From Candidatus Dependentiae bacterium Noda2021 (GTDB lineage: Bacteria; Babelota; Babeliae; Babelales; Vermiphilaceae), in contig AP025250.1 of assembly GCA_020886235.1 (NCBI GenBank), forward strand, positions 496,001 through 560,000: a DNA stretch of 64,000 nt, written 5' to 3'. The notes below the pieces were generated by a model. It did no database searches and was not told the origin of the DNA. It saw only the letters and a program-made list of their open reading frames with translations. Made by a program: the position numbers and the translations under genes. Positions 55,078-63,650 of this stretch are shown here, piece by piece. The stretch's first letter is position 1, and each line of letters opens with the position of its first letter.

Positions 55078-55467
55078 TTATCGATGGTATAATTCAATCA
55101 ACGTTTTGACAATGGGCTGATCGGGTTCTGGCATTTCATAGGCAGGCAGCTCATCAGGCGTTACCCACTTAATTTCGTGATGTTCATGCAAAACAAACTC
55201 ACCGGTGTATGATGTGACATAATACGCACGCATTTCATAAGGCATGTTGTTGTGCTCAAAATAACTCGAACATAGATACGCCCCGACTTCGGCATGAATG
55301 CTAAACTCTTCATACAGTTCACGCTTTAGGCATTCTTGATCAGTTTCATCGCCTTCAAGCTTGCCACCCGGGAATTCCCACTTGCCATACAACGCGTCTT
55401 TTTTGGCGCGCTGAGCAATAAGCACCCTACCCTCATTTATAAAAATTGCTGCGATAACTTTTTTCAT
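55078..55467 (-). CDS. NUDIX hydrolase, MutT-like
   Basis: The 129-residue protein has a Nudix box starting at GGKLEGDETDQECLKRELYE (about 34-53) with REL-x-EE. The Gly after EE in the consensus is Ser (EEFSI). The N-terminus (VIAAIFINEGRVLIAQRA) and KWEFPGGK are typical of MutT (8-oxo-dGTP pyrophosphatase). It may clean the nucleotide pool. The exact substrate is not given by sequence. Confidence 0.88.
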   Translation of the reverse strand: MKKVIAAIFINEGRVLIAQRAKKDALYGKWEFPGGKLEGDETDQECLKRELYEEFSIHAEVGAYLCSSYFEHNNMPYEMRAYYVTSYTGEFVLHEHHEIKWVTPDELPAYEMPEPDQPIVKTLIELYHR

Positions 55468-55502
55468 ACATCACTCAATACCTGAGAATTAATAGCAAAA
55501 TT

Positions 55503-56048
55503 TTACTTACTCTCATCAATTGGATAAATCATATCCATTCTAAAGCCTTTGATAAACTTCTTACAGTTGCGCGCTTGGCATAAGCAGGTAAAATTCCAAC
55601 TAACCGGCCATTCAAAGCGAGGTATGTAGGCATCATAAGACGTAGTAAGCTCTTGGCCTTTTTTTATTGCGCGATTGGTGGTAATAAGCCATCCCGGTTT
55701 GATATCGCAATTAGGATCACATGAGTGATTGCAAAATGCCCACTTTCCTTTGATCCTTCCCCAGGTTGCATTACCGTTCACATCTACCCCCATCAGAGCG
55801 ACATATTTGTATTCAGGATCAGGATGGTTTGCAATGTACGGGTTAACACTTTCTTCAAAATCAGCAGTAGCAACAACGGTGCCTGCATCTAAATCGTTAG
55901 AAGCGCGCAAACAAAGACCATAATGATTAGAGTCTACATATGATGGGTAGTGCGGCTCACGAAGATTATAATACGATATTAAATCATTAGATTGTGTTGT
56001 AATAGGTAGCGCACACACTAGAATAAAAAATAATTTTTTCATAATCAT
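55503..56048 (-). CDS. Exported SET-domain protein
   Basis: From the ATG at 56048 (or 56042; the frame is open to 56096) the protein has 181 residues. It starts with a signal peptide (MIMKKLFFILVCALPITTQS). The SET motifs are present: an N-terminal part (GLCLRASNDLDAGTVV), NHSCDPNC at about 107-114, GQELTTSYDAY at about 131-141, and a post-SET-like C-L-C-x4-C (about 155-162). SET proteins are protein-lysine methyltransferases using S-adenosylmethionine. An exported SET protein in an intracellular bacterium is a candidate effector modifying host histones or other proteins, as in some Chlamydia and Legionella effectors. Confidence 0.85.
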   Translation of the reverse strand: MIMKKLFFILVCALPITTQSNDLISYYNLREPHYPSYVDSNHYGLCLRASNDLDAGTVVATADFEESVNPYIANHPDPEYKYVALMGVDVNGNATWGRIKGKWAFCNHSCDPNCDIKPGWLITTNRAIKKGQELTTSYDAYIPRFEWPVSWNFTCLCQARNCKKFIKGFRMDMIYPIDESK

Positions 56049-56104
56049 AGTTCTCAAAAAATTTCCACACGATTGATTTTTATGTTTTAGAAACAAGTAA
56101 AAAA

Positions 56105-56449
56105 TTATTTGTTGGCAAGCGGTAAATTATCTTTTTTTGCTTGTTGAGTTCTGAAAATGTGCAAAGCCTCTGCAAGCGAGATTGTTCCTTTAAGCAAATG
56201 AAATAAACCAGACTCATAAGAACGAAAAGCTGTCATCATATTGAATGCAATACAACCTGGGTTAGAGGAATGCCCGGAGTTTGCTTCAAAAAAATATCCT
56301 ATTGCAAAAGCTAAAGCAGCTTTATCATATTCTTGCCGCACGGCATCATGATGCATCTTGTAAAGTTGATTTAGTTCTTTTTGCTTTGAGCGCTCCATCG
56401 CAGCAATATTGAAAGATAAAAAAAGGACTGTCATTGTTAACTTCTTCAA
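56105..56449 (-). CDS. Exported small helical protein
   Basis: The 114-residue protein has a signal peptide ending in -IAAMERS and a helical mature part with a conserved-looking C-terminus (SYESGLFHLLKGTISLAEAL). No family recognised. It is upstream of the SET-domain gene on the same strand, 57 bases away, and may be in the same transcription unit. Confidence 0.55.
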   Translation of the reverse strand: MKKLTMTVLFLSFNIAAMERSKQKELNQLYKMHHDAVRQEYDKAALAFAIGYFFEANSGHSSNPGCIAFNMMTAFRSYESGLFHLLKGTISLAEALHIFRTQQAKKDNLPLANK

Positions 56450-56699
56450 ATTTTTCCTTGGTTAAGCAAATTATTTAATGAAACGAACGCTCTCAAAGAT
56501 ACACAATATATGCAACTAAAAGAAGAAAGATAGTAGCTATTTCTCTTTTTTTATTATTGTTTTTTTAAATTAGGGGAAGTTTAAGCAAAATATTATGTAA
56601 CTAGGTAATTAACATTAGACTCCTTTTACGGGAAAATACTCCATAGATAAAGCGACCAGCAGTGCTACTATTCGCTTACATTTAATAGTTGCAGCTCAG

Positions 56700-57226
56700 A
56701 AACAAAAACATTTGAATTTGGCATACTTTGCAACGTATTCAGAAAACCTATTCAGTTTGGAATTGGAGCAAATTTTAGTTAAAAAATCAATCCCTATGCA
56801 AACTTTACCATAGTTCCTGTTACTTCTAATCAATTTAATGAAGCGATTAAGTATATACGAGATGGTGATTTAATTTCCCTTAAGACTTGGCTCGATAAAG
56901 GATATGACCCTACATATGTCCAATTCAATGGATGGACTCTTGATTCGTATGCCGTTCAACATATTGTTTCAGTACCTGCTCTAGAATTATTATGCACCTA
57001 TAATTCTACTGTATTAAGCTTAAAAAACATTGAAAGTTATTTATCTATACCACTCAGAGGATTAAAAATTGTACAAACAACCGCTGAGAATAAAACTAAA
57101 ATGCAAGAGATGGCTCACTTCTTAACGCAAAAGCTCAAAGAACTGGTATCTCAAGAAGAAGCTATTAAAATAATTAACAATATTGAACGAAAATTAGACA
57201 AACAATTTGATACTGTCGCTCAATAA
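56700..57226 (+). pseudogene. Remnant of an F-box-like family gene
   Basis: From 56789 to the TAA at 57226 one frame encodes about 145 residues that align with the C-terminal half of the 57691 protein: NPYANFTIVPV.. beside NPNASFKIIPT.., and LKTWLDKGYDP beside LKNWIDKGYDF. The upstream part is in another frame, joined at a run of six A (56781-56786) where one more A would restore ILVKKINP. The N-terminal part, including signal peptide and F-box-like region, is missing or too changed to see. A real 5'-damaged pseudogene is the simplest reading. Confidence 0.65.
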
Positions 57227-57690
57227 ATAATCATGCCCGATAGCGCATAAGGTAGCCGTAAATAAAATCGACTACCTCATGCACAAGGTAAAAAAAATTT
57301 CAAACATACTAGTCAGTATTGCTATGCGACGCCTGTGAGGCCATTTATATTGAATTATATTTTTTGCTTCAGAAAAATAGGCATCTTGCAACTAGCGTCA
57401 GCAATTTATATCAATCATTATGAGTAGATAGATCTGCTATGCGGTACATTATGAACAGTTCAATAAAACTCAATAAAAGTCTATTTTATCCAAAAATTAG
57501 TTCAGGCGTTGGTTATATCAAGTGATTGATATTAGAACTGAATAATTTTTTCAAAACAAATAATAAATAGCCACCTGCATAATTAATTCAGTTAAATCAG
57601 GCTGTTTTAATTGAAATGCCAAGCAAATTTCTGTTATAATTTCAATTAGAAACTTTTTAATGGAGACAATAAATTAAAAAAAGGATAATT
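57227..57690. other. Intergenic region with promoter for the 57691 gene
   Basis: No gene or RNA is seen in the first 380 bases, which are AT-rich and unstructured by eye. The only signal is the promoter near the end (see separate entry). Confidence 0.5.
57611..57640 (+). promoter_or_regulatory. Promoter of the 57691 gene
   Basis: TTGAAA (57611-57616) and a perfect TATAAT (57635-57640) are separated by 18 bases, about 50 bases upstream of the start. Confidence 0.6.
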
Positions 57691-58467
57691 ATGAAAAAAT
57701 TGCTCGCATTAACTGCATTAATGGTATGTATACCACTCATAGCTATGGAAAAAGATCAACAAACATTCCCACTTGATACGTTATTCCCTGAGTTGCAAAG
57801 TGAAGTTTTAAAACAAGTAGTAAATGCTCCCACAATTGCACAAGCTATAAGAAATTTACAAAACATCAGATTTGTAAATAAAGACCTTTACAACAGTATC
57901 ACAACCAATAAAACTGTTCTCTTTAATGCACTCAATGCTATTTTGCAAAACTTTCCCGAATCAGAAGTAATTATTGCACGAACACTTAACACCAAATTAG
58001 CTGAAGAGTGGCTCAAAAGAGTGAATCCCAACGCCAGTTTTAAAATCATTCCAACTGATCTGGCACAATTTAATATCGCTCTTAATTACATAACAAGCGG
58101 TAATTTAAAAGCGTTAAAAAACTGGATTGATAAGGGCTATGATTTCAAATTTAAACAAGCCAACGGCACAACTCTAGACGCAGCTGTAGTGCAATCTAAC
58201 CCATCTATACCCGCTTTGGAATTGATTGCAATGTACAATCCTAATGTATTTACTCTGGAAAATATAAAGCGTCTGCTGACCATAGCCTATAGAGCAATTG
58301 GAACCAGAGGACAATATACAATCGAGCAAAGATTAAATGCTTTAGAATTGCTAGAATATTTAGAAACAAAGCTTATAGAACAACATAACATGTCTAAAAT
58401 AGAAGCTAATCAATTAATTCGCGACATAGAGAACGAAGTTGCAGTGTATTTAAGAGATTTGCGATAA
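57691..58467 (+). CDS. Exported F-box-like protein (258 aa)
   Basis: The signal peptide ends in -PLIAMEK. The mature N-terminus is FPLDTLFPELQSEVLKQVV, then a helix and IRFVNKDLYNSI, matching the F-box-like layout (start LPxE, end V-x-K). The C-terminal part (ALKNWIDKGYDF, ALELIAMYNPN) has ankyrin-like spacing. It is a close paralog of the next gene. AAAGGA lies before the ATG. A eukaryote-directed role in ubiquitin ligase complexes is possible but not proved. Confidence 0.6.
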   Translation: MKKLLALTALMVCIPLIAMEKDQQTFPLDTLFPELQSEVLKQVVNAPTIAQAIRNLQNIRFVNKDLYNSITTNKTVLFNALNAILQNFPESEVIIARTLNTKLAEEWLKRVNPNASFKIIPTDLAQFNIALNYITSGNLKALKNWIDKGYDFKFKQANGTTLDAAVVQSNPSIPALELIAMYNPNVFTLENIKRLLTIAYRAIGTRGQYTIEQRLNALELLEYLETKLIEQHNMSKIEANQLIRDIENEVAVYLRDLR

Positions 58468-58516
58468 ATCTGCTTTATTGACAAACATTTTACACAGACA
58501 GCATAGAATTAGATAA

Positions 58517-58552
58517 TAAAAAAAGCGACTTGTAAAACACAAGTCGCTTTTA
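58517..58552 (+). terminator. Terminator after the 57691 gene
   Basis: Perfect ten-base stem AGCGACTTGT/ACAAGTCGCT with a five-base loop and four T. The same hairpin, with nearly the same flanks, recurs next to tRNA-Gln at 60447. Confidence 0.8.
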
Positions 58553-58731
58553 CATTTACTGGCTTATTAGACGCATTCAGGTAGATATTCAACTTTAGGA
58601 TTGGCACAGAGTGTTAGTTAAGATCTAATTTCAGTATTATGAAAACCTAACTAATATATTTAATCATTTATTAATTTATATTTACAAGATAGCAATAAGA
58701 TTTATTGACTAATGTATTTGGAGATTAAATC

Positions 58732-59514
58732 ATGAACAAGAAGTTATTAATTATACTGGTGTTCTTAAGCACCCCCATTATTGCCATGGAAAAAGAAGAA
58801 CCAACATTTCCATGGGAGCAATTGTTACCTGAGTTAAAAAATGAAATTGTAAAACAGGTTGTAAATGCGCCATCAATTTTGCAAGCAATAAACTATTTAC
58901 AACGTGTTCGTTTTGTAAATAAAGAGCTCTATGCACAATTAACTAATAATAAAACGGCTATTTTTGATATTCTAAATACGATATTGAAAAAATTTCCTAA
59001 TTCTGAAGTTGCTATAGCCAGAGCACTCAACATTCATTTAGCTGAAGAATGGCTAAAAAAAGTTAATCCGAATGCAAACTTTAAAAAATTACCTTTCGAT
59101 CGAGATCTATCTAATCTTGCTGAAGAATATGTAAAAAAAGGAAATTTAACGGTCCTCAAACAATTATTGGACAAAGGTTTTGATCCAAAGCAACAAACAT
59201 TTTATGGGATACCTTTTGATCAATACGTCGTTGAAATTTGCATGTCACTTCCCCTACTAAAGCTACTAAGCCAATATGACTCAAATATATTAAGTCAAAA
59301 CAACATTTACTCATTACTATGGCTTGTTAATAAAAACAAAGAAAATACAGCTCCTGTTGTCAACGAAAATAATGAAGAACTAATTAGCTATCTTGAGCAA
59401 CAACTACAACAACAAATTGGTCAGGAAGAAGCTGACGCAATCATTAGCGACATTGTAGAACGAGTTAAAAAGACAATGAAACGCCTACGCAGCTTTCCGA
59501 CTGGATATTTTTAG
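58732..59514 (+). CDS. Exported F-box-like protein (260 aa)
   Basis: The signal peptide ends in -IIAMEK. The mature N-terminus FPWEQLLPELKNEIVKQVV...RFVNKELYAQL is clearly related to that of the 57691 protein, as are ILKKFPNSEVAIARALN, LAEEWLKKVNPNA and the ankyrin-like KQLLDKGFDP. It is a tandem duplicate. Function unknown; F-box-like reading as above. Confidence 0.6.
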   Translation: MNKKLLIILVFLSTPIIAMEKEEPTFPWEQLLPELKNEIVKQVVNAPSILQAINYLQRVRFVNKELYAQLTNNKTAIFDILNTILKKFPNSEVAIARALNIHLAEEWLKKVNPNANFKKLPFDRDLSNLAEEYVKKGNLTVLKQLLDKGFDPKQQTFYGIPFDQYVVEICMSLPLLKLLSQYDSNILSQNNIYSLLWLVNKNKENTAPVVNENNEELISYLEQQLQQQIGQEEADAIISDIVERVKKTMKRLRSFPTGYF

Positions 59515-59537
59515 TTGTATGGCACAGTCACATTAGT

Positions 59538-60374
59538 TTACCAATAATTTTTTTTGGTTCCTTGTTTAAACAATCGCCATGCAGAATTAATAGTTTTATC
59601 GATCTTTATATAGGCTTGGTCATAATCAAGCCCCTGCCAATCAAGACCAAAATCATTAAGCACTCTTCTTTGATAATCGGAAATTGGCTTTTTTTTGCCT
59701 ACTATACTATGGAGTGCTCTGCTGTGTTTTTTTAAATTTTCGTAACTTAAATTTTCACTTTTCTTAAGAGATTGATTCGGTTGTCCCAATTCTTTAGTGA
59801 GTGTTTTAAAATCTTGTGCGTAGAGTTTTGCAATCTTATAAGACTCGATTCTTACCATATTTTCATAATTCTTATTGAATGCGGCCCCCGTCAAATTGGC
59901 CGATCCTATCCATGAAATATGTTCATCAATGACTATAAATTTATTATGCATACGACCTGCATCGATATCTGATTCTATAAATGTAATACCTGTGTTGTGA
60001 AATAAATGTTCAAGAGTTGTAACATTGGGCGTTGATTTATCAAAGATAACCTCAACGCTGACGTTTCGTTGCCGAGCCAACCTCAAAGCCATAATTATCT
60101 GTAAATGAGTAAACCAATATGACGCAATACGTATTGTCATAGTTGCATTCTGCAAATCATCATAAAGCTTTTTAATACAAGCTTTTCCTTCACCCGGCAT
60201 AAAAAAAGGCTCGACTAAGAGCGATGGATTTTTCAACCATAGTCTAATAATTTCGACACAGAAATATATACCCACAAAAACTAAGCAAAGTTGAAATATA
60301 ACATCAACATTTGTTGTTTCTAAAGAAGATTGAGAATTAAACATTTTAGGAAATTTTTCGGACTTATAGCGCAA
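59538..60374 (-). CDS. Phospholipase D-family protein with one HKD motif
   Basis: The protein starts at TTG 60374 or ATG 60344 (278 or 268 residues). A membrane segment (about 26-45) anchors the N-terminus. One HKD motif (HNKFIVIDE followed by GSANLTG) gives the catalytic His, Lys and Asp. Single-HKD proteins work as dimers; relatives include endonuclease Nuc and mitochondrial PLD. Nuclease or phospholipase activity is possible. The C-terminal ~80 residues (from SLKKSENLSYENL) are unrecognised. Confidence 0.8.
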   Translation of the reverse strand: MRYKSEKFPKMFNSQSSLETTNVDVIFQLCLVFVGIYFCVEIIRLWLKNPSLLVEPFFMPGEGKACIKKLYDDLQNATMTIRIASYWFTHLQIIMALRLARQRNVSVEVIFDKSTPNVTTLEHLFHNTGITFIESDIDAGRMHNKFIVIDEHISWIGSANLTGAAFNKNYENMVRIESYKIAKLYAQDFKTLTKELGQPNQSLKKSENLSYENLKKHSRALHSIVGKKKPISDYQRRVLNDFGLDWQGLDYDQAYIKIDKTINSAWRLFKQGTKKNYW

Positions 60375-60446
60375 ATCTCTAACACAAGGACGAGTCTACT
60401 AACAATAATTGTATGTTCATAACGTAACCGGGTGAAAAATCATCAT

Positions 60447-60481
60447 AAAAAAAGCGACCTGTATTGCTACAAGTCGCTTTT
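60447..60481 (-). terminator. Terminator after tRNA-Gln/spoVG unit
   Basis: Eleven-base stem (60453-60463/60468-60478) with one mismatch, followed on the minus strand by a T-rich run. It lies nine bases after the tRNA 3' end. Nearly identical to the hairpin at 58517-58552. Confidence 0.7.
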
Positions 60482-60489
60482 GCATTTAA

Positions 60490-60563
60490 TGGCTGGGGCG
60501 GGAGGATTCGAACCTCCGGTGCCGGAGCCAAAACCCGGTGCCTTACCACTTGGCTACGCCCCA
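60490..60563 (-). tRNA. tRNA-Gln (anticodon TTG)
   Basis: On the minus strand a 74-base cloverleaf starts TGGGGCG and ends CGCCCCAGCCA with encoded CCA. The acceptor stem pairs fully (T1-A72 as is normal for tRNA-Gln), the D-arm is AGCCAAGTGGTAAGGC, the anticodon loop TTTTGGC gives anticodon TTG (Gln, CAA codons), and the T-arm contains GGTTCGAATCC. It lies between spoVG and a terminator. Confidence 0.95.
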
Positions 60564-60611
60564 ACGCTAATTTTTATTACTTTTCAAAGTATAGCAGATA
60601 AAAAAATTAAT

Positions 60612-60902
60612 TTAAACTGCTTCGTGATAATCTTCGCCAAGATCCATCACTTTTTTAAATTCTATTATTACCTGGTCCTCTATCATCTTGCGGGTATCAG
60701 AATTTAAAGGATGCACGATATCTCGAAACGTTCCATCTTTACGACGACGCGATGGCATGGAAACAAAATATCCTTTGTTGCCTTCGATCACTTTAAGATC
60801 TCGCACGATGAAGCTATTTTCAAAGACAATCGTTGCATAAGCTTTAAGTCTACCATTTTCTTTAGCTGGGTAAACTTTTACTTCTGTTATGGTTATCGCC
60901 AT
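60612..60902 (-). CDS. spoVG: SpoVG-family regulator
   Basis: The 96-residue protein matches SpoVG: MAITITEVKVYP, AYATIVFENSFIVRDLKVIEG, GYFVSMPSRRRKDGTFRDIV, HPLNSDTRKMIED. SpoVG is a small nucleic-acid-binding protein, first found in sporulation and septation, that regulates genes in many non-sporulating bacteria. It is immediately upstream of tRNA-Gln on the same strand. The length is normal. Confidence 0.95.
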   Translation of the reverse strand: MAITITEVKVYPAKENGRLKAYATIVFENSFIVRDLKVIEGNKGYFVSMPSRRRKDGTFRDIVHPLNSDTRKMIEDQVIIEFKKVMDLGEDYHEAV

Positions 60903-61125
60903 GACCGCATATCCTTAGAGGTATCCTGGTTACTACTCTTTTTTTTTGTTGTACAATAACAGTGACATCATTTTATCTGATGGCATTGATTTGTCAACAC
61001 AATTTGCTTCTTTTTATTCACTCAAAATAATTTACAAAAATTAGTTCAAATTAAATGCAAATTACTTCCAGATATACCATTCAAGAATTATATTTGTAAA
61101 ACTTTTTTTGAATAATTTTTGAATA

Positions 61126-62022
61126 TTATCCAATAATGCGAGCGGCTCTGAGTTTAGCAGAACGGGCTGACGGATTTGCACGTAATTCCTCAGGTTCTGC
61201 TGTCACCACACGAGGCGTTAAGTTTTCAAATTGATCCTTGTGCTGCACAATAAACTGCTTTACTATGCGATCTTCAAGTGAGTGAAAACTAATACACACC
61301 AAGCGACCTTCAGGGTTCAAGATCGAAAGGGATGTTGAAAGCAATGCCTGTATGTTATTGAGTTCATCATTTACATAGATACGCAATGCTTGAAACACTT
61401 TAGTAGCCGGATGTATTTTGCGCCCTTTTGCTGGCACTACGCGATCAATTAGATCAACCAGTTGCCCGGTAGTTCTAAACTTAGCTTTTTGGCGCTCAGC
61501 AATAATAGCACGCGCAATAAGCTTTGAGTTGCGGTCTTCACCCAATTGGAAAAACAGTTCTCTTAATTTTTCTTCAGAAGATTTATTAAGCACTTCTGCT
61601 GCCGTTAATTTCTGGTGGGCCGGTGACATACGCATGTCTAGCGGTGTATCACGGTATACAGAAAATCCGGGGCGTTGGGATATTTGCACCTGTGAGGTAC
61701 CAAAGTCTGCCAACACCCCATCTACTTTTTCAATACCCGCTTTTTTAAGCGATTTGTACAAATGGGCAAAGTTACCCCATAGCATCGTAAATCTGCTGCC
61801 AAATTCTTCTACTAACGGTTCGGCAAACAGTTCAAACGCACGCGTGTCCCAATCCATGGATATCACCTTACATGTTGGTTCTTTTTCCAAAATAGCACGG
61901 GTGTGACCGCCTGAACCAAAGGTAACGTCTAAGTAGGTTTTACCAGGTTGAGGATCAAGATATTCAAGCACTTGGTTAGTGAGAACTGCTTTGTGCACTG
62001 CTACAGGTTTTAACGTTTTCAT
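61126..62022 (-). CDS. rsmH: 16S rRNA (cytosine-1402-N4)-methyltransferase
   Basis: From the ATG at 62022 (an upstream TTG at 62031 is possible) the protein has 298 residues. It matches RsmH/MraW: HKAVLTNQVLEYLDPQPGKTYLDVTFGSGGHT (SAM-binding, here in pieces: LDVTFGSGGH), GVLADFGTSQVQI, DTPLDMRMSP, HPATKVFQALRIYVNDEL and CISFHSLEDRIVK. It methylates C1402 in the ribosomal decoding centre. It follows murF by 34 bases, as in dcw-type clusters. Confidence 0.95.
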   Translation of the reverse strand: MKTLKPVAVHKAVLTNQVLEYLDPQPGKTYLDVTFGSGGHTRAILEKEPTCKVISMDWDTRAFELFAEPLVEEFGSRFTMLWGNFAHLYKSLKKAGIEKVDGVLADFGTSQVQISQRPGFSVYRDTPLDMRMSPAHQKLTAAEVLNKSSEEKLRELFFQLGEDRNSKLIARAIIAERQKAKFRTTGQLVDLIDRVVPAKGRKIHPATKVFQALRIYVNDELNNIQALLSTSLSILNPEGRLVCISFHSLEDRIVKQFIVQHKDQFENLTPRVVTAEPEELRANPSARSAKLRAARIIG

Positions 62023-62056
62023 AGAGCCCAATATGTTTGGTAATTATCTGCCGCAA

Positions 62057-63451
62057 TTATTCTGCTACAGTAAAATGATTTACAAGGTTATCAAGAGCCA
62101 TACCACGTGAGCCTTTAACAAGGACCATTGACTCGTCCACCATTTTAGCATCAAGCAGGGTTACCGCCTCTTGCCAGTTGGGAACTATATCAACAGATAC
62201 GCCTAATGGTATTGTCTTCTTAGTCCATTGTACCATATTTCCTACCAAAATCACCTGGCGTATTGAAGGGGCTTTTCTTAAGAATCTTCCAATTTGTCGA
62301 TGCCAGAACGGAGCTAACGGCCCAAGCTCCAACATATCCCCTATAACGACCAATTTAGATTTTTTGGTATTAATGCGGTGAAACGCAAGCAACGCAGCTT
62401 TCATACTTTCAGGATTAGCATTATAACAATCGCTAATAAGAGTGCTTTTGTTTTTGCTAATAATGCGTTCTTCAAATCTACCCGGCACAGCAATCGGCTG
62501 ATGAATAGCTTCAACAATCTTAGCTGATGGAATACCAAGTAAATAGGCAGCGGCTGCTGCTGCCAATGCATTGAGCACTGAACCTTCGTGCGGCTGATTT
62601 AATAACACATTAAATTTTTCTTTGTACAATTTCATCACAAAACTCATGTGAGTATTTTGTGGTTGTACTTTGCGTGCTTGTACTTGATTTATAGTTTTAT
62701 AACCAAATTTAATTACGGGGTGTGAGTAACCAACCTGAGACAAAATAGGTTGATCACCATTGATAATACCAATACTACTTTCAGTGAAATATTTAAAAAT
62801 ATCACGTTTTTCTGCAGCGATATCAGCAAGCGAACCAAGACCTTCCATATGTGCGTGACCAATCATGGTAATCACACCACAGGTATGTTTTAACAATTGC
62901 GCAAGAACAGCCATTTCACCTCTGCGTGAAATACCTAATTCAAAAATGGCAACTTTGTGTTCAGCGCGCATTTTCAACATATTGAGCGCTAACCCAATAC
63001 GAGTATTTTGTGTTCCAGCAGAAGCAACACACGGAATATTATTGTAGGTAAATATTTGCGCCAAACGTTCTTTGGTCGATGTTTTACCTACTGACCCGGT
63101 GATGGCAACTACTGGGTAGGTAAATTGTGCGCGCCATGCAGATGCCAGTGTTGTCAAAGCATGTAATGTATCAGGAACAACAATAATACATGTATCTTTT
63201 AACTGAGCTGGGCTCAATGATTTGAGAAGATCTTTTTTTGATGCGGCGATCATTGCGCCTTTTGCACCATGCTCAAATGCTTCTTTTACAAACTCATGCC
63301 CATCAATACGCGCTCCGGGTAATGCAACAAATATATCGCCCGGTTGAACATTGCGTGAGTCAACTGCAAATTGAATATGTGCACCTGAGCAAGAACCAAT
63401 TATCTGTGCGTCAGGAATAATTTTTTCTATGAATATTTGATCAAAGTACAT
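62057..63451 (-). CDS. murF: UDP-MurNAc-tripeptide--D-Ala-D-Ala ligase
   Basis: The 464-residue protein has the Mur ligase layout: an N-terminal uridine-binding domain, the ATP loop VVAITGSVGKTSTKERLA (about 115), the central domain (GTQNTRIGLALNML) and the C-terminal domain (ISDCYNANPESMKAAL, VIGDMLELG). MurF adds D-Ala-D-Ala to the peptidoglycan precursor, so this organism makes peptidoglycan. GGAGAAGG precedes the start. It is next to rsmH and near ftsK, a remnant of the dcw cluster. Confidence 0.95.
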   Translation of the reverse strand: MYFDQIFIEKIIPDAQIIGSCSGAHIQFAVDSRNVQPGDIFVALPGARIDGHEFVKEAFEHGAKGAMIAASKKDLLKSLSPAQLKDTCIIVVPDTLHALTTLASAWRAQFTYPVVAITGSVGKTSTKERLAQIFTYNNIPCVASAGTQNTRIGLALNMLKMRAEHKVAIFELGISRRGEMAVLAQLLKHTCGVITMIGHAHMEGLGSLADIAAEKRDIFKYFTESSIGIINGDQPILSQVGYSHPVIKFGYKTINQVQARKVQPQNTHMSFVMKLYKEKFNVLLNQPHEGSVLNALAAAAAAYLLGIPSAKIVEAIHQPIAVPGRFEERIISKNKSTLISDCYNANPESMKAALLAFHRINTKKSKLVVIGDMLELGPLAPFWHRQIGRFLRKAPSIRQVILVGNMVQWTKKTIPLGVSVDIVPNWQEAVTLLDAKMVDESMVLVKGSRGMALDNLVNHFTVAE

Positions 63452-63650
63452 TGACCTTCTCCGTTTTTGGCTAATTATTAAATGAAAATATTACTCAAGT
63501 ATCTCGGATTGCTACGGGAGAAAAAATGTCCTTTTTTTGAACATTTGTCAAGTAAGAATCACAAATCTATCAAACATTTTTTTTAATTTAACCTGATTAA
63601 AATGCTATATGTATGATAATTCTTTTTTTAAAACACATCGCACAAGCACA

